A DNA stretch of 43,101 nucleotides from Lachnospiraceae bacterium UBA7182. GTDB lineage: Bacteria > Bacillota > Clostridia > Lachnospirales > Lachnospiraceae. Numbering within the stretch: position 1 is the first letter of the stretch; each line of letters starts with the position of its first letter. Location of the stretch: NCBI GenBank assembly GCA_002491115.1, contig DKVI01000091.1:1-43101 (forward strand). The letters run 5' to 3'. The notes beneath the pieces are model-generated. The model had not been told where the DNA came from and did not search any database. It saw nothing but the letters and a program-made list of their open reading frames with translations. Shown here one piece after another: positions 32,706 to 41,814 of the stretch. Position numbers and translations under genes: made by a program.

Positions 32706-34613
32706 TCAATTAGACAAAACTGCTACTATTTCTTTATCATATGTATCATCATTTTGTAATTCAATATGCTCGTCAAAATTAAATTCTGCCGTATGCTTAT
32801 TTTTAAATTTAACTTTATGTGTGGCTCCCATCTTATACCACTCATATTCAGAATCAATATGTCCAATATCTACTGCCCAATAACCCTCAAAAGCTAAATC
32901 GCTGGCCAATACTTTTGCTGTTGGTCCTAACATAAGCAGGATTAATTTATTCATTCCATATTGCTTAATCGTATCCAAAATTATATCGTATTTATTATAA
33001 GCGTTACGAGATGGACATATAATCCGCTCGACTGACTTCGCTCTTTGAAATAAGTCATTTCCTACGCCAGACCGCGAATAAAAACCTTCTACTATCAAGA
33101 TATCTTTATCGGCAAAAAGTTCTTTCATATCATGAAAATGCTTTTCTGATATTGATTTATCTACCAAATCTATATATGGACGTGAAAAAAATGTACTCCC
33201 ATAACATTTTTTTCTTATAATAACCTCCTCATAAAAACTTTGGTATTTTTCCAAATGCCTGTCCCAAAAAGAATTACAAGAAGCATTATAGCGGTCTCTG
33301 TTATCAAAAATATCCGGCAAACACACTAATAGTTTGTCATTATCAGGTGTGATCATAATTTGTTTCAATCTTTCAGCCAAATCTTTATTGTAATCCTGGT
33401 ATGGAATAGAATGACCTGCCATCAAATCAATCTCCCCATCTCCAAAACGAGCAACCGAAATTCGTCTGGTCTTTATATATTGCAAAGTTTCCTGCATATT
33501 CATAATATTTATATTAGTAGAATCAGGGGAACATTGTGTATTTCCACAAGCCATATTAGATGCTCTTTCTGTCATACACTCTTCCTGATCCCAGCTAAAC
33601 AATAATTGAAACACTGCGTCTGTCAAACACTTCCGCGTAAAGAAACCTTCCCGGAGCAAATCAGAAAACACCGCCACATTTGCTACCATATCGTCATATT
33701 GTTTTTTATCCATTCTTTCTATTTTACTTACTGCTTCGTCCAGAGAATCGACGGCTAATCCCAAATTTTTATGGACAATTGTATCTCTTTCAGCTATATT
33801 GTTACTGACAATTACCGGAATGCCCGCCGCCAGATATGCGCTTAGTTTATAATTCGCATTCATTTTCATATATTCCTTCCAGTAGGAATCGTCTGACCAC
33901 ACAAGTCCAAACCCGCCGCTTCTCCTAAGTGCGGTAAGTAAAGAAATATCATGGTTAAACCATCCAAGAAAACTGATATTTTTCCCTTTTGCCCAATCAC
34001 CTTTATCTGCAGTCACTTTTAGTTCAACTGTATCATATTTCCATTCTTTTACAAATTTGAATTTTTCCAATTCAGGATTCCCAGAGAAATTAATTACTTT
34101 TTTAAAGTCGGGTACATCTGTCTGGTCAATGATAACCGGGAAATCCCACATTTTCTGCGTCACTATTTTTTTTACGGTTAGCCCTTTAGCATACAAAAAA
34201 TCCGCCATTCGCTGTGAAGGTAAAATAACCACATCTGCCTGATTATAAAAATCAATGTATTGTTCCAATAGATAACGATTTTCTTCAAACATCAGTGGAG
34301 GTATATCATGAATAAAAAATATTTTTTTCAGACCTCTGTAAGCATTTAATCGTTCAACAATAGCTTTATCAAATCTGATACCATTCCATGTCGGAAATTG
34401 GAATACCACAATATTCCCAAACCCCACGGAAGCTATGATTCCGTCCACCCTTCTTGACAAATTTTCATTGGTATCAGTATTGATATCATAGCAATATATC
34501 CCTAATTCTTTAAAACCCAACATTTTTGTCGCAATATCAGCTGCTCTGTTTTGTGCTTTTAAAGCCGCACTTGTAGACTTTAAACCATATATGTTGGTAA
34601 TATGAATTTGCAA
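32706..34613 (-). CDS. Fusion: Gtf3-like glucosyltransferase + DUF1792 (GT-D) glycosyltransferase
   Basis: This 635-residue protein joins two enzymes normally encoded separately. Residues 1-341 are Gtf3/Nss-like, the transferase that adds a hexose to GlcNAc on the adhesin; QNRAADIATKMLGFKELGIY, FFIHDIPPLMFEE and SAYLAAGIPVIVSNNIAERD are typical. Residues about 371-635 are DUF1792, the GT-D fold enzyme shown in streptococci to do the next sugar transfer; RFGDGEIDLMAG (389-400), STFFSRPYIDL and DIGHIDSEYEWYKMGA are diagnostic. A 30-residue linker rich in Cys, Ser and Asn separates them. The start is TTG at 34613 with AGGAGGTG upstream. The gene is very AT-rich. The sugar identities are not deducible. 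Confidence 0.9.
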   Translation of the reverse strand: MQIHITNIYGLKSTSAALKAQNRAADIATKMLGFKELGIYCYDINTDTNENLSRRVDGIIASVGFGNIVVFQFPTWNGIRFDKAIVERLNAYRGLKKIFFIHDIPPLMFEENRYLLEQYIDFYNQADVVILPSQRMADFLYAKGLTVKKIVTQKMWDFPVIIDQTDVPDFKKVINFSGNPELEKFKFVKEWKYDTVELKVTADKGDWAKGKNISFLGWFNHDISLLTALRRSGGFGLVWSDDSYWKEYMKMNANYKLSAYLAAGIPVIVSNNIAERDTIVHKNLGLAVDSLDEAVSKIERMDKKQYDDMVANVAVFSDLLREGFFTRKCLTDAVFQLLFSWDQEECMTERASNMACGNTQCSPDSTNINIMNMQETLQYIKTRRISVARFGDGEIDLMAGHSIPYQDYNKDLAERLKQIMITPDNDKLLVCLPDIFDNRDRYNASCNSFWDRHLEKYQSFYEEVIIRKKCYGSTFFSRPYIDLVDKSISEKHFHDMKELFADKDILIVEGFYSRSGVGNDLFQRAKSVERIICPSRNAYNKYDIILDTIKQYGMNKLILLMLGPTAKVLASDLAFEGYWAVDIGHIDSEYEWYKMGATHKVKFKNKHTAEFNFDEHIELQNDDTYDKEIVAVLSN

Positions 34614-34645
34614 AAAAACACCTCCTGCCTGCTTTTGCTTTTTTA

Positions 34646-36982
34646 TTATGGAAACAATATATGAAGCTTATGATCTTCATCCACATATACATCGCTCAGC
34701 AGTATATTCCTTACCGCATTCTCTTTTACATCCCGTTCCATCTTTTTGAATGATTCAAAAGCCTCATCCTGGTATTCAAACAGCAGGTTGCGCTGAGCCG
34801 TAGCTCTTCCGCTCACTGCCATCTGTAACTGCTGCAGATAATCAATTTCTTCCACCCAGGCATGATCTACAGCTTCCAGAACCGCTACTCTCATAAATTC
34901 ATTCATGCGTTCCCTGCTTCCCAGCGTCTTCTCCTGCTCTTTTAAACGCTGTTCCACTTTTTTCAGAAGACATTCTTTTACAAAATCCCTGCTATCCAAT
35001 CGTAGATTTATGATATCCTGATCCAGGCGGTAAGAAATGTGATCCAGTATATATCTGTTCAAAGAATTGCGATTGTTATATGTTTTTAAGTTCAGGAAAC
35101 AATCTATATTTTCCTTTGCTGTCTCCATAATTTTTTCTACCTGCAGTTCGCCGCCGTCAAGAAGATGGTTTCTGGTGGCATAAATCAAATCTCTCTGGCG
35201 CTGTACTGTCTCATCATAATTTGTAGCCTGCTTTCTTGACAGCACAGCCATTTCCTCGCCTAATGCCTGCGCTTTATCAATGATCTTTTTCATCCTGCGC
35301 CTGCTGATTTTCTTTCGGCCTTCTATATATTTATCCAGTTTCTTTGAGCCATTGCTTTTTACAGTTTCATCCTGAATGGATACGAAAAATCTGCTTGAAC
35401 CCGCGTCTCCCTGCCGCCCCGCCCTGCCTCTTGCCTGGCGCTCCAGCCTGCTGTTTGCCATTCGGCCAATACCAATGACCGCAAGGCCGCCAAGTTCCTC
35501 TACCCCTTCGCCCAGTTTGATATCTGTTCCCCGCCCGGCCATTGAGGTAGAAACCGTAACCGCGTCCTTCTGTCCGGCTTCTTTAATAATTTCTGCCTCC
35601 CATGCTGCATTATTGGCATTTAATACATTATGAGGGACTTTTTCTTTGATCAGGCATTCAGACACCTGTTCGGTCTCCCCGATTGTTGATACAACGATCA
35701 GTACAGGACGCCCTGTCCGGTGTAATTCCAAGGTTGTCCATACCGCCGACCGCAGTTGAGCGGCGGCATTCGTAAAGCAAATATCTGCCAGATCTTTTCT
35801 GCGTATCGGACGGTTTGGAGGAATCTTTAATACTTTTACGCCATATACCTCCATAAGTTCTTCCGACGCGTCCGACAAAGTGCCGCTCATTCCTGCCATT
35901 TTAGGGAACATCCGAAATAAGTTCTGAAAAGTGATGGCAGCAACAGACCGACTTTCCTGTGACGGCCTAAGTCCTTCTTTTACCTCAAGTGCCTGATGCT
36001 GTCCCCCTCGCAGCTTCACTCCCATCATCATCCGTCCCGACCCATTATCAAGAAGAACCAGCTCTTTTTTGTCAACAAGCATATAGTCCTCTCCGCTCTG
36101 GAACAGCTTATGCGCCCGAAGCGCCAGAATCACATGACGGTTAATCTCAAAAAATTCCTCGCTGTAAAAATTCTCGATCTGGAAAAAAGTTTCCGCATAT
36201 TTAATTCCGGCATCCGTCAACCAGACTTTCCTGTCTTCCAGCTCATAGTCTTTCTCTTCTACCAGCGTCGTGACAAAAAAATCAGCCATCTGATATAGTC
36301 CGGACTGCACTCGGGGAGCTCCAGAAATTACGAGCGGCGTCTGGGCTGCATCCAAAAGAACAGAGTCTGCTTCATCAATTATTACATAATAAAACTCCCT
36401 TAAGAATCGGTCGTTCGCTGTTTTTACCAGATTATTTAACAAAAAATCAAATCCAAGCGCTCCATGCGTTGTATATACAATATCTGCGGCATATATCTTT
36501 TTCTTTCCTTCATTTGTTAATTTTTCTTCATCTTTTTTAGAGACGCCTGCCTCTACAGAAAGTCCCATAAAGCGATAAACTTCCCCCATTTCCTCGGCGT
36601 CTCTTAGTGCAAGGTATTCGTTGGCCGTTACCAAAATTGTACTTTTTCCTGTAAGGGCATTCAGATATAACGGCATGGTTGCAGCCAATGTTTTCCCCTC
36701 TCCGGTGTTCATTTCAGCAAGATATCCCTGATGCAGGGCGATCCCTCCTAAAATCTGTACATCGTAAGGCATCATTCCAAGAACCCTGTGATCCGCCTCA
36801 CATATAGCCGCAAACGCCTCCGGCAAAATACTGTCCAGACTTTCTCCCTGTGCCAAACGCTCTTTAAAATCCAAAGTCAAACACGACAAGGCCTGATCAG
36901 ATAATTGAGTCATCTGTTCCCTGTAATGTTTAATCTTCTGTACAATCCTGTTTAGTTTCTTAATTTTTTTCTTCTGTCTCAT
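34646..36982 (-). CDS. secA2: Accessory Sec translocase motor SecA2
   Basis: SecA2 is the ATPase that drives export of glycosylated serine-rich repeat proteins. The 778-residue protein has Walker A GEGKT at 94-98, Walker B DEADSVL at 203-209, MSGTLSDASEELMEVYG, and the second nucleotide-binding fold GRGTDIKLGEGVEELGGLAV with QARGRAGRQGDAG. As in other SecA2 proteins, the C-terminal zinc-binding and SecB-binding tail of housekeeping SecA is absent. It overlaps asp3 by 23 bases. Its genomic place between asp3 and the glycosyltransferases marks it as SecA2 rather than SecA. Confidence 0.95.
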   Translation of the reverse strand: MRQKKKIKKLNRIVQKIKHYREQMTQLSDQALSCLTLDFKERLAQGESLDSILPEAFAAICEADHRVLGMMPYDVQILGGIALHQGYLAEMNTGEGKTLAATMPLYLNALTGKSTILVTANEYLALRDAEEMGEVYRFMGLSVEAGVSKKDEEKLTNEGKKKIYAADIVYTTHGALGFDFLLNNLVKTANDRFLREFYYVIIDEADSVLLDAAQTPLVISGAPRVQSGLYQMADFFVTTLVEEKDYELEDRKVWLTDAGIKYAETFFQIENFYSEEFFEINRHVILALRAHKLFQSGEDYMLVDKKELVLLDNGSGRMMMGVKLRGGQHQALEVKEGLRPSQESRSVAAITFQNLFRMFPKMAGMSGTLSDASEELMEVYGVKVLKIPPNRPIRRKDLADICFTNAAAQLRSAVWTTLELHRTGRPVLIVVSTIGETEQVSECLIKEKVPHNVLNANNAAWEAEIIKEAGQKDAVTVSTSMAGRGTDIKLGEGVEELGGLAVIGIGRMANSRLERQARGRAGRQGDAGSSRFFVSIQDETVKSNGSKKLDKYIEGRKKISRRRMKKIIDKAQALGEEMAVLSRKQATNYDETVQRQRDLIYATRNHLLDGGELQVEKIMETAKENIDCFLNLKTYNNRNSLNRYILDHISYRLDQDIINLRLDSRDFVKECLLKKVEQRLKEQEKTLGSRERMNEFMRVAVLEAVDHAWVEEIDYLQQLQMAVSGRATAQRNLLFEYQDEAFESFKKMERDVKENAVRNILLSDVYVDEDHKLHILFP

Positions 36983-37415
36983 GTACGATTTCCTGAATTA
37001 CGATAGAATGAAAATGAAATTGTGTCATCCCGCCGTTAATCAACTGCAGTCTGTAACTGTATGTTTTCAAAGGGCATTGAAATTCTGTCACTTTGTCTCT
37101 TAAAATCATACTGCCGGCCTCCGATTCATATCTGTCATAAAATACAATGCGGGCAAGCCATGCCTCGTCAGGAAGGCAGTCAATATGAACAGTAATCCGG
37201 TACAGGCTTTCGCCGTCTATCATGGGAAGTGCCGGTTCTATCTTTTGCATCTGGTAATTTGTTTTGGAATACCATTGCTTTACAATTGTCCCAGGGGGCA
37301 TCAAATTGTTTTTGAAAACCACATCGTCCTTCGCATAATAAGCGATTTCACTCCCATACAGGTAAGTGTCGGAAGAATATTCATTCCAGTAAATTCTCCA
37401 TTTTTCTCCTGTCAT
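36960..37415 (-). CDS. asp3: Accessory Sec protein Asp3
   Basis: Asp3 is a small component that binds SecA2, Asp1 and Asp2 and the serine repeats. The 151-residue protein is beta-rich, with KWRIYWNEYSSDTYLYGSEI at the start. FKNNLMPPGTIVKQWYSKTNYQ near residue 34 is the most characteristic part. The ATG overlaps the asp2 stop (ATGA) and the gene overlaps secA2 by 23 bases. The length matches the family. I see no sign of damage. Confidence 0.9.
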   Translation of the reverse strand: MTGEKWRIYWNEYSSDTYLYGSEIAYYAKDDVVFKNNLMPPGTIVKQWYSKTNYQMQKIEPALPMIDGESLYRITVHIDCLPDEAWLARIVFYDRYESEAGSMILRDKVTEFQCPLKTYSYRLQLINGGMTQFHFHSIVIQEIVHETEEKN

Positions 37416-38920
37416 GCATTTTCAATCCTTCTCTTAAAATCCTCTTTCAAAATTTTTTTAAACTGATTCACAAACCAGTTTACAATCACTGATGTATTGT
37501 CATTATGCCTTCCGTGAACTCCTTTCCCATACACTTGTGCACCTTCTGAATCAAGATTTGAAAGCAGCATATCATATGCATTACAATCATAATCATCCTC
37601 CAGCATATAGGAAACTGCAAATTTTGTATTCCCCCAATTTGATTTTACAAATTTATTCCAAAATCTATCATTCAACTTTTTCACAGCACGATCATCCGAA
37701 CTGCCGCTATGGTATCGTAATATATCCGAAGATGTAGAAAACTCTCCCGGTCTCAAATATTTTTCATTTATTGCTATATTTCCTACACTTGCTAATGGCT
37801 TTCCCAAAAGAATCGCATGAGGTTTGATATCGCACCCATAATATAATGCACCAAAAGTTCCCATAGAAAGACCTGAAAACAAAACCTGATCAGCCTCAAA
37901 ACCAAGTTCTGTCATATGTTCTTTTATTATATTGATTATCATCTTCTCATACTCGTCTGTCCCCATATAAAAAGCGCCGCCCTCAAGCCGAGGTTCTGCC
38001 ACCAGAAGAAAAGGACATCCAAACGCTTTCATCATATAATACCCTTCAAATCCCTGCTGCGTTTTATATCCTGAAAAATATACATTAAGCGGAGGTCTCA
38101 TATCTGCCGGCTCAAAATAGCAAAAAACTTCTTCTCTATTTGAAGTCACATATCGTTCTCCTCCCGGCAAGAAATACCCATGGTCTCCTCTGGAATACCT
38201 GTCATGAAGCGCTATGATCTTCAGCTCTCCACTGCCCTTAGCCGAAAGAGAAAAAAACAGATAGCTGTTCATCTGCTCGCTTTCAATTCGAATGATCTGT
38301 TCTAACTCTGCCTCTCTATACTCCCATCTGTTTACAATCCCTGCTATACTTCCCTCTGCAAACTGTGTTACAACAAGAGAGACCGATACGTCCGAAGATT
38401 TATCATATTCCACCCATAAGTCTATGATCTGTCCCTTATACATGGGAATATTGTTGCGCCAAAATGCCACCTGTGAAAACTGTTCTCCAAATGCTCCTGT
38501 CAGAGTCACATTATAATTTCCGTTCCATTTCACAGAACCCGAAAAATTCCTGGAAATCGCCAGATTACCAAACTTAAATTTTTCTCCGTACGGCTTGGGA
38601 TAATAATATTTTGTTTCTTCCAGCAGGAATTTTTGAATCTCTTTTTCAGAAATATACTGTGCCTTTCTGCTTTTACAAAGCCATGCCGCCCTGCCGTCAA
38701 TGACTACTTTTTCAGTCACAAACAACGTATAAGCTTTCACTGATCGGTATAAAGGCTCAATTTCTTCATCCAGAGGCGCTCTGTCCAGAAAGCACATGTC
38801 ATAAAGCGTTTCCGACACATCTTTAAAACTGTCAGCATACTCCAGGCAGACGTTCTCAGGCAGGTCGTATACTTCATTCCAGTCTTTTTCCCCTAACTGC
38901 AGAATATGAATCTCATCCAA
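37412..38920 (-). CDS. asp2: Accessory Sec protein Asp2 (predicted O-acetyltransferase)
   Basis: Asp2 is required for export and, in Streptococcus gordonii, O-acetylates GlcNAc on the adhesin. The 502-residue protein has an N-terminal region like the family and a C-terminal alpha/beta-hydrolase-like domain. The nucleophile is Ser352 in the GLSMG elbow, with acidic residues at 441-443 (EDD) and His472 (RHND) in positions expected for the triad. So it appears catalytically competent. It overlaps asp1 by 8 bases and asp3 by 4. It is markedly AT-rich. Confidence 0.92.
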   Translation of the reverse strand: MDEIHILQLGEKDWNEVYDLPENVCLEYADSFKDVSETLYDMCFLDRAPLDEEIEPLYRSVKAYTLFVTEKVVIDGRAAWLCKSRKAQYISEKEIQKFLLEETKYYYPKPYGEKFKFGNLAISRNFSGSVKWNGNYNVTLTGAFGEQFSQVAFWRNNIPMYKGQIIDLWVEYDKSSDVSVSLVVTQFAEGSIAGIVNRWEYREAELEQIIRIESEQMNSYLFFSLSAKGSGELKIIALHDRYSRGDHGYFLPGGERYVTSNREEVFCYFEPADMRPPLNVYFSGYKTQQGFEGYYMMKAFGCPFLLVAEPRLEGGAFYMGTDEYEKMIINIIKEHMTELGFEADQVLFSGLSMGTFGALYYGCDIKPHAILLGKPLASVGNIAINEKYLRPGEFSTSSDILRYHSGSSDDRAVKKLNDRFWNKFVKSNWGNTKFAVSYMLEDDYDCNAYDMLLSNLDSEGAQVYGKGVHGRHNDNTSVIVNWFVNQFKKILKEDFKRRIENA

Positions 38921-40508
38921 CGGAATCGAGCACCCCTTTCCATATCTTTATCAACTTCTCCGCTGTATACTCTTTACTCATTTCATAAGCACAAACCATT
39001 GCTTTATTCCAGTTTTCCAGCCCGTCAAGATAATAATGAAGAGCTGCCAACAGCATACTCATTTTTTTCAGTACAATACCGTTTCCGCCATGCTTTACAA
39101 ATTCTGTCCGGGTGCGTACAATCTGTGGGATTCCGACGCTGATTGCCATAATCTGTAAATAAAGCTCAGGAACAGTCCTCAGCTCAACAAGCAATCTCTG
39201 TTCCCGCATGCATCTGCTCACTGCAAGTTCATCCACACACTGCTCTACATAGAATTTTACCTGGATGATTTCATCCATTTCCAGATTATCCGCCGATGCA
39301 TTTTGATCTTTTTCTTCTGCTGCCCATCTTTCTTCCAACCTGGCCTTTTTCAGCGCCCTGCGGGTCTGTTCCAAAAGCTGCTGCGGCCTGTTGTAATCCG
39401 CTTTACGGGTAAAAAGATGTATCCTGGCGTTTTCATTGAGCAGAAGATATTTTCCCAAAACATTGATCAGCGCATCAAAAACATCATTCTCTATATCATC
39501 GATCGCCACCAATATTTTCTGCACTTCAAACTGTTGGCTGATTCCCAAATCCACTCTGGAATCATAAGGCGTAATTGCCTTCATATTTCTGATCAAAAAA
39601 CCGGATTCTTTCTGTATTTTTTTCATAGTGGCTTCAGAATCTGCAATCATATAACCTGCTTCTTCCATCAGACTTAAATGATCTGCATGTTCCGCGACTA
39701 AATATCTGTCGCCATAAAAAGATAAAATCGTCTTTTTTCCTCTTAATGCTTTCTGCAAAATCGCTGTATGCCGGCCATGCATTGCCACACAAAAAATATC
39801 CTTTTTATCTGTCAGCTTCAAATAAGATGTCAATATTTCATAAATAACCTGTTCCAGACTGTCATATGACAGCCTGGCAAAAGTCAACGTATGTTCCCCG
39901 TTCCGATACTGCAATAAATATTCTGCACATTCCAGATTGATTTCCACATGCCCATCCTGCCGGAAATAACGCAGTTTCCATATTCCGTTTTCTGTCAGGT
40001 AATCCTGATAAAACGGTTTCTCATTTTTATATATAATCGTACTGGACACAAATCCCCTGTCATCATAAATATTGCGGCGGTGTATCTTCCCGTTTTCATA
40101 TAAATCAACCCGGATCGGATTACCGTCTTCCCCAAAGTCGATCTGCGCGTACTTTTCCCCGTCCAGAAACGCAATCACTGCAAACAGACTGTAAACAAAC
40201 TCAATACCCGGCGGCCAGTTTAAATTATGAAAGGAAAGAACTGCCGCCTTTTTCCTTCTGATTTCCTGTATCGCGTCAAAACAGGACCAGTAGGGTGCGT
40301 GAAATACGCCCTGTCTGTGAAGAAAATGCCGAAAATTCGGAGCAAACCCCAGAAGCATAAGCTGATGGGGATAAACTCCGTTTCTGTGAAAAAGCTGCAG
40401 CTGCTTTACCGTATCGTCAAATTCTGTATGTGTTCTTCTTACAAGCCAGCTTTGCTCATTTTCACACCACTCATTCTGTTGATACCAGGCCGGAATAAAA
40501 TACAGCAT
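38913..40508 (-). CDS. asp1: Accessory Sec protein Asp1
   Basis: Asp1 has a GT-B-like fold without transferase activity and forms the Asp1-3 complex. This protein of 531 residues begins MLYFIPAWYQQNEWCE, the standard Asp1 start, so I use the ATG at 40508 with AGAGGAG 10 bases upstream. A TTG three codons earlier lies too close to that RBS. The later segments (RIHLFTRKADYNRPQQLLEQ and ELRTVPELYLQIMAISVGIPQI) match the family, where they bind sugar-decorated substrate. It begins 21 bases after secY2. Confidence 0.92.
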   Translation of the reverse strand: MLYFIPAWYQQNEWCENEQSWLVRRTHTEFDDTVKQLQLFHRNGVYPHQLMLLGFAPNFRHFLHRQGVFHAPYWSCFDAIQEIRRKKAAVLSFHNLNWPPGIEFVYSLFAVIAFLDGEKYAQIDFGEDGNPIRVDLYENGKIHRRNIYDDRGFVSSTIIYKNEKPFYQDYLTENGIWKLRYFRQDGHVEINLECAEYLLQYRNGEHTLTFARLSYDSLEQVIYEILTSYLKLTDKKDIFCVAMHGRHTAILQKALRGKKTILSFYGDRYLVAEHADHLSLMEEAGYMIADSEATMKKIQKESGFLIRNMKAITPYDSRVDLGISQQFEVQKILVAIDDIENDVFDALINVLGKYLLLNENARIHLFTRKADYNRPQQLLEQTRRALKKARLEERWAAEEKDQNASADNLEMDEIIQVKFYVEQCVDELAVSRCMREQRLLVELRTVPELYLQIMAISVGIPQIVRTRTEFVKHGGNGIVLKKMSMLLAALHYYLDGLENWNKAMVCAYEMSKEYTAEKLIKIWKGVLDSVG

Positions 40509-40529
40509 TTTCTGCAAACTCCTCTTACA

Positions 40530-41735
40530 TTAAAATATAGGGCGATAAGAATCATAATTTCTAACCGCACCTATTTCCCGATCAATATTACACCAAAGCC
40601 CTGTCAGCATCATCATGGATGACGGAAGCATCATAAGCTCACTGTCAATATTTCCTCCTGTCTGCAGCAATAACGGTATCCCTACGCACGCGCTCATGAC
40701 CAAAGCGCTGCAAAAACTGATTCTCCCCATTACGCCTCTTAAATACCGCCTCGTATCTCTCCCTGCATGAATATTCACAAGACTGTCTCCGCTTTTTAAA
40801 AATTGTTCTGTTATATCTTTCGGGCTGATCATAATCATAGAAAACACAATGGTAAGCAGGCAGATACATACGATGTATACAGCAATTCCGGGAACCTTCA
40901 GCAATGATAAATTCTCCTGCCACCACTGAATCCCTTTATGATTTGGGAAAAAATATTCCAGAAGAACAACGATCAGCTGCGGAAGCATAAATAAAGCGGT
41001 GGAAAACATTACCGGCATGACCCCCACCGGATTCAATTTAACCGCCATATAATTTTTATCTGCGTAAATATTATGTATGGAAATCCGCTGCACCGGAATC
41101 CGCTTCTCTGCATTTTCCATAATAAGGATTACAATCATTACTACGGCTGAAACTGCCAGCGGAACAGCCAGACTGGATAAATTATGGCCGATGACCGTTG
41201 ACATAATTCCATCTAAAATGTTGACAAGAATCAGAGTTGTCCGTCCGCCGATTCCATATTTTGCATTTCTGTCAGATAACCACAGAATAAACATGACGCC
41301 AGTCACCATTTCCATTACAACAACGATCTGGGTCATAAGAATCCTGTTTTCATCCACAGTGAAGACCAGCTGCTGCACCCGGATGAGCGCCTGCAATATC
41401 GTAATGACCAGCGTCAGCCCGACTGTGATCCGTCTTACCTTTCCAGGCGAAATCCTGGCTCTGGCATCAGAATCCCTGCACGCCATAACGATCTGCACCA
41501 GTATGCCGGAAATCATGAAAGGAGACATGCCAATTGTAAAAACGGAGAAACGGTGGATATCGCCGCCAATACTCTGCATTAACAGTTCCTCTGCATTGAC
41601 TGACCTGTGTGCATATGCCGGAACATCTATGCCATATAACGGTATACATCTTCCCAATATATACACAAAAAGAATGAATCCTGTATAGATAAACTTGTAT
41701 TTTGTTATACTTTCTTTTCGCTCTGCATGTGACAA
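40530..41735 (-). CDS. secY2: Accessory Sec channel SecY2
   Basis: SecY2 is the membrane channel used by SecA2 and Asp1-3. The 401-residue protein has about ten membrane segments and carries features such as GRCIPLYGIDVPAYAH near residue 28 and the cytoplasmic NIHAGRDTRRYLRGVMGRIS loop near 325. It is shorter than housekeeping SecY, as expected for SecY2. The start is a TTG at 41735, preceded by GGAG 7 bases upstream. An unusual hairpin lies 30 bases upstream, between it and the small membrane protein gene. Confidence 0.92.
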   Translation of the reverse strand: MSHAERKESITKYKFIYTGFILFVYILGRCIPLYGIDVPAYAHRSVNAEELLMQSIGGDIHRFSVFTIGMSPFMISGILVQIVMACRDSDARARISPGKVRRITVGLTLVITILQALIRVQQLVFTVDENRILMTQIVVVMEMVTGVMFILWLSDRNAKYGIGGRTTLILVNILDGIMSTVIGHNLSSLAVPLAVSAVVMIVILIMENAEKRIPVQRISIHNIYADKNYMAVKLNPVGVMPVMFSTALFMLPQLIVVLLEYFFPNHKGIQWWQENLSLLKVPGIAVYIVCICLLTIVFSMIMISPKDITEQFLKSGDSLVNIHAGRDTRRYLRGVMGRISFCSALVMSACVGIPLLLQTGGNIDSELMMLPSSMMMLTGLWCNIDREIGAVRNYDSYRPIF

Positions 41736-41764
41736 GATAATTCTCCAATATCATGCTTTACAGG

Positions 41765-41802
41765 AGAATTAGCGATCACCCTTTCGGGCAATCGCTAATT
41801 CT
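41765..41802. other. Perfect 12-bp stem-loop between the adhesin genes and secY2
   Basis: Arms 41765-41776 and 41791-41802 are perfectly complementary (12 bp); the 14-base loop can form an inner CCC/GGG pair. In the transcribed (minus) direction no U-tract follows, so it is not a classical terminator. In the plus direction a CTGTTTTTA tract follows, but no plus-strand gene is near. It may process or stabilise the upstream mRNA and set adhesin and translocon levels apart. Confidence 0.7.
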
Positions 41803-41814
41803 GTTTTTATACAG

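Noticed and set aside
41765..41802. Intrinsic terminator before secY2
   Set aside because: In the transcription direction the stem is followed by TCCTGTAAAG, not a U-tract, so classical termination is unlikely. Partial attenuation remains possible.
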